A DNA stretch of 64,000 nt from Lotus japonicus (lineage: Eukaryota; Streptophyta; Magnoliopsida; Fabales; Fabaceae). The notes beneath the pieces are model-generated. The model saw only the letters and a list, made by a program, of their open reading frames with translations. It was not told where the DNA came from and did not search any database. Below are positions 53,120 to 64,000 of this stretch, piece after piece. Positions within the stretch are counted from its first letter, which is position 1, and the number at the start of each line of letters is the position of its first letter. The position numbers were made by a program, and so were the translations under genes. Where the stretch lies: assembly GCF_012489685.1 (NCBI RefSeq), contig NC_080041.1, positions 99,993,205 through 100,057,204 on the forward strand. Reading direction: 5' to 3'.

Positions 53120-54306
53120 TCCCCATGGATGCTAGTTTTTCAAAGATTTGTATCGAATATAAAATTGTAGCTCGAGGTTCTCTATCAAACTGATTAACAC
53201 CCTTTCTGACCACTGACAAAAGTGCAGTTATGGTGTATCTAGTTGAATGATAAAGATTTGAAAAATTCCAAGATGAGTCAATGCGTGCACAAACTAAACT
53301 CCAAATTTGATTTAAAGTACAAATTAACTAATCTGGTAATTCGATCATAAACAAGTGATTTTTAAGGCAGCTACGCCTACTACGGTACAATACCATACAG
53401 CATAAAATACCAAAATAGGTGTTGTATCATGTGACGTATACATAAAGCATTATGCATTAAATAAAGAATTGAATGGCTGGAGATTCAGTTTGCACATTTT
53501 AGTGATTGAAATTGCAACTTCCTCCCTTATCAACGTGGTGGTGGATGTGCTTCCAACATGTTTTCAGGTGAGCATGGAATAGAGCTGGCAAAAAATGGAT
53601 TAATGGAAGGAGAAATGAAAATTCACTCTCAATTCTAAAATTCCCGTAGAAACCAGGAGAGAAGTGCATTCAATTTAAGATTTGCAGCTGCTAAGCTGCA
53701 TTATCTTCAACTATATGTATTAATCGGATTTGGGTTATTTAAAGTCAAAGATACACTACATTCACGCATTCATGATATCTGGATCATATGATTAAGATCA
53801 CTTACAGTCAAAGATGTCCTACATTCACCCATTCATGATATATGGACCATATGATTAAAGATCAGTCGGCTCATACATCTCTTAAAATTTAAGATCAAAA
53901 GCGCGTGAATGTAGGGATTCCCAACTGTAGGGAATCAATTTCCATGGACCACCCAGCTTCAAATGACAATATACAGTAAAAAGGACAAATTGTGAATGGA
54001 AAATAATAGCAAAGACGTCAACAGAGATTGTCTAATTAACTTAGCATTGTAAGAGGATACAAAGCCCCCTGATACAACCAAACCGCACCTCCTCCTGCAG
54101 GCTACTTATAGAAGATAGGAAAAATACTATATGGCAAGACTAATTGTTTGACAAAAGATCCACCAACAAGGTTTTTTCAGTTTTTCTGAATTGCACAACT
54201 GATTTTCTATCTCCTCTCCACCATTTTCACCCACCCTGAAAGATTATTTCTTTCTTTCGTGTGACTGATGCCTATGCTCGCCTTGCTGTACAGCCTCTAG
54301 AAGATA
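53120..54306. other. SDR-HCF109 convergent spacer
   Basis: The two genes' 3' ends face each other. A diverged tandem duplication of about 60 bp occurs at 53745-53870 (CATTCATGATAT with CATATGATTAA). No gene was recognised. Confidence 0.55.
53745..53870. repeat. Tandem duplication of about 60 bp
   Basis: Both copies contain AGTCAAAGAT, CTACATTCAC, CATTCATGATAT and CATATGATTAA in the same order, with several substitutions. Confidence 0.8.
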
Positions 54307-57300
54307 TTAGTTGACACCACTTGTAGACATTGTCATGCTGAACTTGTGTTTGAGGTAAGATTTGATGAAGGGGTCCAACTCGCCGTCCATAACAGAGGTG
54401 ACATCTGGCGTTTCATGCCCTGTTCTTACATCTTTTACTAGTTTGTAGGGATGGAATACATAGTTCCGTATTTGTTGTCCCCATTCAGCCTTCACTGCAT
54501 CCCCCCGAATCTGCTTAATTTCAGACGCACGTTGCTCTTCAGCTATCACCAACAGCTTCGCTTTCAGACGGCTTAGAGCCTTGATCTTATTGGCTAGTTG
54601 GGATCTCTCCTCTGCACAATGGTAGTTTGAAGTTAAAAACTGGCATGTAAAAGTATAGATAATCGAATTGAATCCAAAAAAGATCTATGTTTCAAACAAC
54701 GAATAAACCTATGGATAACAAGGTCACATAGAGTGAACTACTAACTTACGAGGCCCTTGTTTAGAAAATGGAATTAAAGCAATGCAATAATCGAATATTA
54801 TGTGTTAGTAGCGTCCTTTAGTTCCTTCTGATATCACAAGCTAAGCTTATCTGATTTCACAATATGATTCATGCATGTATACAAAGCCATTCGCAATTCA
54901 TCACATACAAGAATCAAAGACTAGCTAAATCTAATTGAATCATGGGATTCAGATCATGAATAGCCTACTTGAAACTTGACTGAGACCACTCTGAGCTTAT
55001 AAATTAATTTCCTAAGTGAGTATTTCTGGTCATGGCGCTCGTAAGAGTAAAAGTGGGGATATGAATTCCTAAAGAAGAAACAGCTTGTGGCTTAAGTTTG
55101 AAGCATGGGTCCATTGAACTTAAAATGTGACTAAATTATGTTTCTAAAGTATAAATTGTCTCCAACTATATTCTGTTCCAAAGAAGCCGCAGAAACATGG
55201 AAGATGAGTTCACATATTAATTAAGAGTCAAAGGGGGAAGAACCTGTGCAGCGAAGAGTGACACCGGTTGGGATGTGTGTAATTCGGACTGCAGTTTCAA
55301 CCTTGTTCACATTCTGACCTCCTTTTCCACCTGCTCGGGAAAAACTAATTTCCAGGTCCTCCTCAGGGATTTCAACATCCAGAGATTCTTCTGGAAGAAG
55401 AGGCATGACCTCAACACCAGAAAAGCTCGTCTGTTTAAATATTTTAATATTAAAACCTTGTTGTTTAAACAAAAGTTGATATATTTGATAATTGAAGAGA
55501 GATGACTAAGCACATTTTAAAAAAACCATTCATGGACATCATTTCTATGCAATCAACATAGCAAAAAGTTGATTAATACCTGACGGAGACCTTTGGAATT
55601 AAAAGGAGATTGCCGAACAATGCGATGTGTTCCTTTCTCCCCAGACAAATACCCATAAGCATAACGGCCTTCAACCTCAATGGTGGCAGATTTAATTCCA
55701 GCTTCTTCTCCGGGGGATCTCTCAACCACTCTGGTTTTGTATCTCTGTTTCTCACCCCATCTCATGTACATCCTAAGAAGCATGTCCGCCCAATCCTGCA
55801 CTGGAAATGATAATATCGTACAGAAGTTGAAACTGAATACTCAGAATCACCATCAAGTACTCAAATTCGGAGCAAAATACAAGTAGAAAAAGGAATGGAA
55901 AGATGGGTAAGTTGCATCTTCTAGAACTACAGGGAAGGCCCCTTATATCATGATCTAGAAAATAGGGATTAGTAAAACAAGCTCCCCATATGATGATTTT
56001 TTTAGAAATTAAAAAGTTAAATGCTTAACAAACCCACATCCCATATGTTACAAGAGTACTTGTCCAGATGTCATTCCATATGACTGTCACTTATTTGCTA
56101 ATACATACGAACAAATACTCCTGAAAACCTGGAGAGGTAAAAAAAATGTTGAGAGAAAGAGGCCGTATTCTGAAGTCATAGCTGCAGTGAATATTTATTT
56201 ACTCAGGATGTGAAAAAAAAATTAGCTTTTTGTTGGTATACAAGTTCTTCCTTTCTACCAGTGCAATAGAAGTTTTCACCTACGGCTAGGAATGAAAGAA
56301 ACAAACTCATTACTATAAGATCTGCACATAGATAGTTATTTACCTGTGCATCAGTACCTCCAGCACCCGCTGTAATAGAAATAACAGCACCTTCTTTATC
56401 ATAAGGTCCAGAAAGAAGTTGAGTCAGCTCAAATCGATCTAGTGATTTATTCAGTTCTTTAATAAGACTAGTAGCCTCCTCAAGAAGCGCTCTATCAATG
56501 GATGATTCCATTTCCTCGGTCAGCTTAACTATTGTTTCTGCATCCTCAACCTATATTCATTGTGATGAAGATCCATATTGGTGCACAACTTAATTGACAC
56601 AAGAAAAGAAGTAGAGACACTCAACATGCAATGAATGAGTCATTGAGAGAGACAGTACTAAGCATTCAGTACTATAAATAAGAGTAGTGAGGATCTGTTC
56701 CTATCAAGAACCAACTATCCCAAAAGCTTAAACTATTGGGTGACAGACACATGAATGGTTTTATATCATATTTCTAATACGCTCCCTCACACTAGCCAAC
56801 TTGGACTTGAAGTGTGGACAGTGCACAGACCCACCTACCACATGCTGAAATTGAACATTTTATTAGAATAATTGGGGGCAACAAGGATTGAACTCTAGAC
56901 CACTTGGTTATAGAGGCTTTGATACCATGTCATAAACCAACTATCTCAAAAGCTTAAGCTATTGGGTAACGGAAACATGAATTGTTTTATTTTATATTTC
57001 TAACAGTTACATTTCCATATATCGTTGGCTTCAATTTTTAAAAAAAATTCCATGACGGAACTAATTTAGAAATTAAATTTTTTCATTTCCTAGATAAATG
57101 AGATTTTATTGGATAACAACAGATTACGAAAACAAGGATAGGGATGAGGGAGCGCAATGGGAGAATTTTAGTAAATTGTGCATAAATATGAAAACACCCA
57201 ACACAATGTAGTAACAAAGGATAGGGATGAGGGAGCACAACGGGAGAATTTTAGTAAATTGTGCATAAATTTGAAAACACCCAACACAATGTAGTAACAA

Positions 57301-59507
57301 AAACAACATTCAAATATTCTTAAAGAATGAAAATATTTGTTTTTATAAATTCTAAAGTAAACTGATGTGAAATTGTTCAGAGAAAAAGATGCAAAGTATT
57401 GTTCAACTTTGTGTCATGGGTTTCAATTTTACAAAATTACCTTCCACTGTTTATTGATAGTAAATTTTGACAAGTGGTTTCTAAGGCATATACAAGTGAA
57501 AACTGAAACTTGGAATCACCTTTATTTATTTGCACACACAGATATGACTAAATGTTGGTTCTTTAATTAAATGCTCATAAAATAATTGTTAAAAGTTGAT
57601 AGAGTTGCATCTAACCTGGGTTTTGAACTCAGCAAGCAAGTTAATCTTATCTTTGACATCAGACAATGTCGAAAGAGTCTCTTGAGCTTTGGCTCGATTG
57701 TCCCAAAAGGAGGTAGCAGATGCTTTCTCCTCCAAATTGGCAAGCTCTTGCTCCAATAGTTGTATACCAGAAGATTCTCTTATTTCTTCAACACGCTGAG
57801 ACGTAATTTCAACATCCTTCCTCAGGGAATAAAAAGCTGAAAAACAATGCCAAGTTATGCACTACTCCATGACAACTAATCCAGAATTGATTTTAGCGAC
57901 ATTCCTCTTATTAAACCCATCCATGCATTATGGTGCAGTTTATCATTAAACAAAAGCAAGAGAGAAACTAGAACGTGTCCAGTGACTTAAATCTAAAGAA
58001 GTCCACAGAATAATGTCAATGTACAAATCTACTTATCTTTTTAATTATAAAATATTTGGAAAAGAAAAAAACTAAAGAACAAAAATTAATAAGAGATTGC
58101 TCTGTATTATCTCTGGGATTCAATCTATGTCATTCCTTTAAATTCTTCCTAATAGTTGAAGACAAAAAGTCATACAACCTTTGGTAATCAAATGATGCAT
58201 GGTCTGGTCATGATGACAAAAGTAAAAACCCAAGAAACCCCTTAAACTAAAAATCAATTACAGATGACTCCTTTGCATTTCAGAATAAGCAACTTGACGT
58301 TAGGTGTGTGCTATCAGAGGTTTAAATATCGTTATTATGAAAGAATCACTCCAGAGTTAGTAGAAGAATATATTGTTAAATATTATATTGCAATCATAAA
58401 AGAATTGTTTTGTTATGGAATTAGGATTACTAGGAATAAGATAAAATAAGAGAATTAGGAAAAGATAGTATGTTATAAAAGACTTAAGAGAGTTAAACTG
58501 TCGATATATTTGTGGAGAATTGAGGGCTTAGGGCAAGGAGGTGCAGACCCTCAAAGATCTGCAATGCTATAATTAGGGGATACTTTCCCTATTCTTTCAA
58601 ATAAAATACCAAGTTCCTAACACTTGACTCCTTGAACTAACCAAATTATGCATATTGACTCTCTACTCCCCACAGTGATTTTCCGCCCACATGTTAGCTG
58701 TTGGATGCAAGAACTACACCTGTTACCAAACTCCAGCAGATCCATTCCCATCCTGAACCATAGTGTTCTGCAGATGACTTACAATATGCACTTCAACCTT
58801 ATTCTAAAGACTAATATCATCAAAGTCACGTCCTATGCTTGATGTATGAATGCAAATGTGACATAATCTCCTCTCAATTATACTAAAAATGCTCATTATC
58901 AGTCTTTCTCGACCTTATTCGAGCTTATCTTATAAAAACTAAAAATAAAAACTGATTCAACTTACTAGACAAATAACTTACATGCCTAAAAACCATTTTG
59001 AGCATACTTTACTAAAAACTTCCATAGAAATCATAAGTTGTAACATGATTATTCCAAAAATGGCCTTAGATTATTGGTTAACTAAAGACATTAGAAAGTA
59101 CCTTGAAGTGCCCATTCAGTTGTATCAGTATCCTCCCCTTCCCCAACGCTCAACTGGTTCTCCGGCGCGGCAGACACAACTAGGGCAAAATCCAGAACCA
59201 CACAAAACAATTCTCAGCTCAAAATTAAAACAAAATAATAATGATAATTTTTTTTTTAACAAAAACTAAATGTGAGGATTGATTCCATTGAAGATGAACA
59301 ACAAAGAGAATAATGGAAAAGCAAAATTGAATTACCAGGTGGTGGAGGAAAACGGGAAGGAGAAGAAAGTGTGGTGCGGAAGGGAAAATGCTTTGAAGGA
59401 TAAGTGGGGTTTTGAGGAATGAGAAGTGGTTGTTTACGCCTGAAGCTTTTGGCGGTTACAATGGCGGCGGTGGTGGTGGTGCACAGAGGCTGCGTAACAA
59501 CCTCCAT
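54307..59507 (-). CDS. Plastid peptide chain release factor 2 (HCF109/PrfB1)
   Basis: An RF2-type class I release factor that ends plastid translation at UGA (and UAA). Arabidopsis HCF109 mutants lose UGA-ended plastid mRNAs. Seven exons: 59336-59507, 59102-59179, 57616-57836, 56344-56550, 55580-55795, 55244-55430, 54307-54611, encoding 461 residues. The N-terminus is a Ser/Thr/Pro-rich transit peptide. Next come helical domain 1 ([20 protein letters not shown]), the PCRF domain ([20 protein letters not shown]), the RF2 stop-codon motif SPF at 289-291 ([13 protein letters not shown]), and the peptidyl-hydrolase GGQ at 335-337 ([19 protein letters not shown]). The end is [18 protein letters not shown]. 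Intact GGQ and SPF separate it from PrfB3. The start is the ATG at 59507; the frame upstream has no earlier ATG. Introns hold a TRIM and other repeats. Confidence 0.95.
56702..57005 (-). mobile_element. TRIM retrotransposon in HCF109 intron
   Basis: A complete 304-bp terminal-repeat retrotransposon in miniature. Read on the minus strand: 5' LTR 57005-56928 (78 bp, TGTTAGAAATAT to TTATGACA), then primer-binding site TGGTATCAAAGCC (one base from initiator tRNA-Met complement), a 130-bp spacer with no coding capacity, purine tract GTGTGAGGGAGCG, and 3' LTR 56779-56702 (78 bp). Flanks GTTCC and GTTAC match at four of five bases, consistent with an old 5-bp duplication. It lies in the intron at 56551-57615. 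Confidence 0.88.
57133..57300. repeat. 82-bp tandem duplication in HCF109 intron
   Basis: Two nearly identical copies, the second starting at about 57215, each with GGATAGGGATGAGGGAGC and CACCCAACACAATGTAGTAA. Few substitutions separate them, so the duplication is recent. Confidence 0.92.
58373..58622 (+). mobile_element. Possible solo LTR in HCF109 intron
   Basis: A block starting near TGTTAAATATTATATTGC and ending near TTCCTAACA has a TATAAAAG box (about 58476) and an AATAAAATACC polyadenylation-like signal near its end, in LTR order. No target duplication or second LTR was found. This call is tentative. Confidence 0.35.
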
Positions 59508-59785
59508 GGCTTTTCCTAACGAATTTCTGAGTTCCACGGAACGCCACTTCCTCGCTCGCTGGAAGGTGAAAGAAAGGAGATAAGAGAGAGTTTGTGTGAG
59601 TGAGTGAGTAACTCAACTCAACTCAACTCGTTTAGGATATGGTTCAATGGTTCATGTCTGCAGTGCTGAAATGTAAATAAACCAAATGCTTAAAGTTACT
59701 CATAAGGGGAGTTTAGTTTTCACCTCACACAATTTCTTACCCCATGAGTTAAAATGCTGAAATTGAAATTGATTAGTAAGAACAA

Positions 59786-59945
59786 AATTAGGGAAGTTGT
59801 GGTTGTTTGGCACCAATCTAATTAGAGAAATTATGGTTATTTGATATGAACTAAATTAGAGAAATTGTAGTTGTTTGGTACGAATACAATTAGAGAAAAT
59901 TTGGTGCGAACTCAATTAGGGGAATTAGTGTTGTTTGCTACAACT
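59786..59945. repeat. 34-bp minisatellite
   Basis: Units at 59786-59819, 59820-59853 and 59854-59887 are each 34 bp and start AATTAG; a shortened unit (59888-59913) and a diverged one follow. Shared core GAGAAATT and GTTGTTTGGTA-type words. It lies about 280 bases upstream of the HCF109 ATG. Confidence 0.85.
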
Positions 59946-61238
59946 TGGGGACGTCTTGGTGGTGCTGCTTGTCAAGAATGATGCATCGATGTGGAAGATA
60001 GATTGTCGTAGATGGTGTCTTTGGTTATATAGTCGATCAGCTAGTTTGTTTTCGTTGGGTCTTGCGCGCAATTATTTTTTGGTTTTGAATAAAGTCTCTC
60101 GTGTTGTTTGCCCTATATTATACAACGGGAGCAGTTTTAATTTCACTTTTTTTCTTGGTGATTTTGAATAATAGACTTTTAATAACTTGGTTTCGAATGG
60201 TGGTCACTTAATGAGTTTCTTTCATGATATTAAATGTGTTTGCGAAAATTTTAGTAGGTTTTTTGTTATTAGTGACCCTCGAGAAATCAGAGCGTTAAAA
60301 TATGTGAGTAGTGAGTAATCTGATATGCTTACAATGCATAACAAACCTTATATAATGGATTTTCTTGTCCTGTTCGTATGTATAAATATTTAACAAATTG
60401 TCATCGTGGTACAATTGAATTACCACGTGGAATAACGATTAAACCTTGGTTGAAAAGTGCTTGATCATGATTTTAACATATTAACTTCTATGGTGAAGTC
60501 ATTTGGTTAGATGGATGAAAGCTTTATATTCCTTGGTCTAATTGTGACTTAGTCATCATTGTCTTGGACAGGTCATAGTGGCTTTGGGTCATGTGTTCAT
60601 CTTGACTAATTTTAAGAGGAAGTCTCTAACTCAACGAAATGTCTAGATGAAAATTAAATACAGCAAGATATCAATATAAATGTGCTGAAATGAATCAAGT
60701 AAGAAATATTTTGAGATGTATGATTTAAACACCATACTCGAATTTTCAAATAGACAGGCTGACATAATTTTTTACATTTGGTTAAAACGTAATGATAAGT
60801 TTCGTTTAAGAAATAACTATGTTTTTGTCAATTTACAACGTAATGGTTCATTACCTAGTCATAAAGACATAAACATGATGTCCACTTTTCAACACATTAT
60901 CATTTTAAACAACTCGCCCTTTTATTTTTCACGCTGTTTTCATATTTCTTTAAAATTTTAAAAAGGTGAAAATGTTCTAGATATTTCACTTTTACCTAAT
61001 TTTTTTTTATTAAGTAGAAATGCTTCCATTTAGCATTTTCACACAATACTTGCGTTTTTTTTCAAGCCTCCTCTATGATAGCTTTTCTCTTAGGGCTCAA
61101 ATGTCCATTTGCAGTCGTTTTTTTTTTTGTTGATAATTACAGTCGTTCTTTCTTCCTTCCATCTCTTAGAGTCCCTACTTGTTAGGTATACTTCTTTAAA
61201 TTCATTTTTCTCCTTTTAATTTCAATGGAAAATATATA

Positions 61239-61532
61239 CTCCCTCCGTTCCTTATTATAAGGCTATTTTTAAGTGTTTTTCTTGTTCTTAAATATAAGTC
61301 CATTTACAATATCAATGGAGCATTAAATATAAGTCCAAAACTATCCTCATATTTAATATGAAAGAGACAATGAGATTTTGAAATAATAACTTGGAGAGAG
61401 AAATTTATAAGAAATTAAATAAGGGTAATCTAGGAAAGTGAATAAATTCTTTTACAAATTTATTGTTTGTAACTACTTTTCTTAATTTAAGATAATTGGG
61501 TAAAATTGACTTATAAATAGGAACGGATGGAG
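61239..61532. mobile_element. Stowaway-type MITE
   Basis: A 294-bp element bounded by TA on both sides (61237-61238, 61533-61534). Left end CTCCCTCCGTTCC and right end GGAACGGATGGAG are terminal inverted repeats of the Stowaway (Tc1/mariner) consensus. The inside is AT-rich with mirrored TTATAAG/CTTATAA words and no coding sequence. Confidence 0.9.
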
Positions 61533-61769
61533 TATTAGCTATAAGCAGGGGTAAGTGAAAACAATGATAACCATAGTTTAGAGAAGATTCTACCTGGGCC
61601 TCCACTTTTGTGGCATAATCATCTATATCTATATACTTTAGAAAAGAGGAAGGTTATGAGCCCCACCTAGATGATTTGGCATTCCAAGAATGATTCTCAT
61701 CTAACCTCCCTCTTTACATGACAAGTGTCACACTCCTATTCATTTGGATCAAAACATTACAAGCTCATT

Positions 61770-62480
61770 TTCATTTGCATTTTGTATGGAGGCCCATATA
61801 TTTAAAACTCCCTATTTTCCTTCCATAATTTAAGCACTGAACTCGAATTTGAAAATATTAATAAATAAAAAACGTTACACATTAATTTCAATGACTTCTG
61901 TATTCAATTGTTTCCATCTTTGAGAAACAATTTTCCTTTCGAAATTTATACTATAATGCTTATTTCAAATTCGAAATTGACCCTCACTCATTAATTGGTT
62001 TCTCCGTTGGCATTGGTTGATTAATCAGTGATTGAATGTCGTTTTTTTTAAAACTCTGCAATTTATTATCAGTTTTAAAACTCCCTATTTTCCTTCCAAA
62101 ATTTAAGCAATCTACTTGATTAGCAAAATTAGTAATAATTAAATAACGTTACAGATTAAATTAGGAGAAACATCATTTCATCAAATATTCAACCATTAAT
62201 GGTTAAAACTATTTAAATCAAAATCTTATGTAGATATTTATTTTTATAATCAAATTCTTTTTTTTATATATTTTTTAAAAAAAATTTGAGTGTACCCATT
62301 AATGGTTAAAATTTTTATTTGACTTTTGTATGGAGACCCATTATTGAAAGATTTTTTTTTGTTACAATTATTGAAAGCATTTTGAATAACCTTTTGAATG
62401 CTTAAATGAATTTGAAATTGACCCCCTCATTAATGAATTTCTTCGTTGGCATTGAGCAGCATTGATTCCATTTATTTGTT
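61770..62480. repeat. Diverged duplicated blocks
   Basis: AAACTCCCTATTTTCCTTCC followed by TTTAAGCA and AACGTTACA occurs at about 61805 and again at about 62081. TTTGTATGGAG with CCCAT occurs at about 61780 and 62326. CGTTGGCATTG after TCATTAAT occurs at about 62004 and 62444. The order suggests an old segmental duplication with later change. Confidence 0.6.
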
Positions 62481-62966
62481 TGATTTATTTTTATAAAAAA
62501 TAAAACGGCTATTTGAATGAAAATGACAAATTGAAATGGGTAGCATTTAAAACAAACAACTATGGAATACAAACAGGATTCAAAAAACCGCAAATCAATC
62601 AAAAAAGTGTTGATTTGCATTTATTTATTTGATTTAATTCTCTTAAATAAAAACCGCAAATTAAATTGGAAAAGTCAAATTAGCATTGATTCTATTTACT
62701 GCTATCCAAATTTGAGCATATGTTCGAATGGAATCAAATCTGCATTTAGTCATCTTATTCAATTCAAATAATTTCGGTTTTCTAATAGGAATCATAAAAA
62801 ATAATTATTGTATTATAAAAAGTCAATGAAATATTCTTTACACCTTTTCTCATCATTGTGAGCCTCACTTAGCTGATTACTATATAAATCACCTAATGTT
62901 ATTATTCAACTTCATCAGACCTTCCATTTTTCACCAACTATTAGCTTTGAAATATACTTTGTTCTA

Positions 62967-64000
62967 ATGGCAATTGACGATCTCGCCACCCTCGATGCCT
63001 CGAAGGAGAACTGGACTATTGTTACAAAGGTGGACCGTTTATGGCTTAGTCCGAGCTTATATGGCTTGAAGCTTCCATTTTCCATGGACATGATTCTTAT
63101 GGATGACAAGGTATATTACTTTTTCACATAATCACCATGTTTTAAGTTTTTTTTAATGGTTGGTAAATCTCCTATGTTATCTGTTTATTGAATTTCAGGG
63201 TTGTAAGATTCACGCTTCGGTTAGAAAGACTCTTATATACCGATTTCAATCTTTGCTAAGTGAAGGACGTGTATATTAGATTTCGTTTTTTTGGTGTTGG
63301 TGAAAGCGGTCGTGATTTCCGTCCAACCTCGCATCCATTCAAGATCAACTTTGATATTCATACTTCTGTGCGATTGGTTCCCAACAAGGCTATTAACTTA
63401 AGCCCTTACAATTTTGTGTCACTCTTTGTTATAATGTTTAAGGACATTGATACGTCTTTTCTTATAGGTATATACTCTTTTCAAAGATTTTTGGTTTTAA
63501 ATTACTGTTCTAAAAGTTGGATTAATATTTTTCAGATTTAGCAGATGTGATTGGAATTCTCACCGGTGCAACTGGTGAGCAAGAAGGAGAATGATGGGGA
63601 AAAGCAGAAGAGAATTACTATTCAACTTGACCAAGATGGGTACACTTAATGTTCAATGCTTATTCACATTTAATCCATCTTTATTATTATGAAATCAGTT
63701 TTATATTTTCCCATTTTTTTGAATAGGGTTCAGGTTGAATGCGCCTTTTTTGGCCAGTATGTTGATGAAGTCGTATGTTATCTTGCATCGGGAGATGCAA
63801 CAAATGTTGTTGTGGTTGTGCAATGTGCAAAGATCAAGCCCTTTAAAGGTATTTAAAAGTTTGATCTGGTGTCGAATAATCAAAATATAGTTGGTGGTGT
63901 TTTTTTTCCTTAATCCTAATTTTTTTTACAAGTAAGACAAGTCTTTACAGGTAAGACAAGTCTCCAAAATGTTTATGGGGCTACAATGGTTCTTTTTAAT
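62967..64000 (+). pseudogene. RPA70-like single-strand DNA-binding gene, frame-broken, runs off edge
   Basis: Encodes the OB-fold repeats of the replication protein A large subunit family, which in legumes has many RPA1-like copies. Segments: 62967-63110 (MAIDDLATLDASKENWTIVT), 63199-63467, 63536-63639, 63727-63848 and 63951 onward. Recognisable blocks are GESGRDFRPTSHPFKINFDI, NKAINLSPYNFV, ADVIGILTG, QLDQDG, VECAFFGQYVDEVVCYLASG and GKTSLQNVYG, all in family order. Frame breaks: the first frame stops at 63277-63279 after EGRVY, and the following block is in the next frame. A second shift lies at about 63575-63590. Splice sites are otherwise good. This is a pseudogene or a gene with sequence errors. 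The 3' part is outside the window. Confidence 0.75.

Larger units (their letters stand above)
59508..62966. other. Spacer right of HCF109
   Basis: The HCF109 promoter lies at the left end. Contains a 34-bp minisatellite (59786-59945), a Stowaway MITE (61239-61532) and diverged duplicated blocks at about 61770-62480. The stretches 59950-61230 and 62490-62960 are AT-rich and show no recognisable gene; a short frame at 59935-60171 has no identifiable homologue. Confidence 0.5.

Noticed and set aside
54307..59507. Possible identity as PrfB3 rather than HCF109/PrfB1
   Set aside because: PrfB3 lacks the GGQ and stop-codon recognition motifs, whereas both GGQ and SPF are intact here.
59786..59945. 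Possible CRISPR array because of regular direct repeats
   Set aside because: The units are contiguous 34-bp tandem copies with no unique spacers, and the sequence is plant nuclear DNA.

Overview
The window is nuclear DNA of a flowering plant. Genes are split by GT-AG introns, spacers and introns are AT-rich, and several products carry plastid or mitochondrial targeting extensions. The proteins and some of the repeats look most like legumes. That placement is an inference, and I name no species.

I can build ten protein-coding genes exon by exon with consistent reading phase: BCCP of plastid acetyl-CoA carboxylase (-, 3630-5306, last exon off the left edge), VIPP1/IM30 (+, 6565-11454), TIC20-V (+, 12797-13441), the U1 snRNP factor LUC7 (-, 15753-20741), EMC10 (+, 26132-30818), calreticulin-3 (-, 31887-37298), an At5g20050-type receptor-like kinase (-, 42585-43940), mitochondrial acyl carrier protein (-, 45441-46999), a DHRS7-like short-chain dehydrogenase (+, 48482-53119) and plastid release factor 2, HCF109/PrfB1 (-, 54307-59507). 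An RPA70-like gene with two frame breaks (+, from 62967) runs off the right edge.

The spacers and large introns hold a dense set of mobile DNA, much of it defined by its own target-site duplications. There is a 2.6-kb non-autonomous LTR retrotransposon in a BCCP intron, a TRIM in an HCF109 intron with an older relative in a VIPP1 intron, and a LINE reverse-transcriptase remnant between BCCP and VIPP1. Two tRNA-type SINEs, a 547-bp Mutator-like MITE and a Harbinger-like element filled with CCA-type triplets lie between LUC7 and EMC10. A 2.9-kb Mutator-like element beside calreticulin-3 carries an RRM gene fragment and has a second Mutator-like element inserted in it. A Stowaway MITE lies near the right end. 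A short plastid 23S rRNA fragment (NUPT) lies downstream of TIC20-V.

Several products act in organelles: BCCP and mtACP in plastid and mitochondrial fatty-acid synthesis, VIPP1 in thylakoid membrane maintenance, TIC20-V in the inner envelope, HCF109 in plastid UGA termination. EMC10 and CRT3 both act in ER protein biogenesis. Nothing suggests an operon or a functional cluster, so each gene is treated as its own transcription unit. No wholly new gene system is evident. The most unusual material is the nested Mutator-like element with its captured RRM fragment, and the mosaic non-autonomous LTR element.
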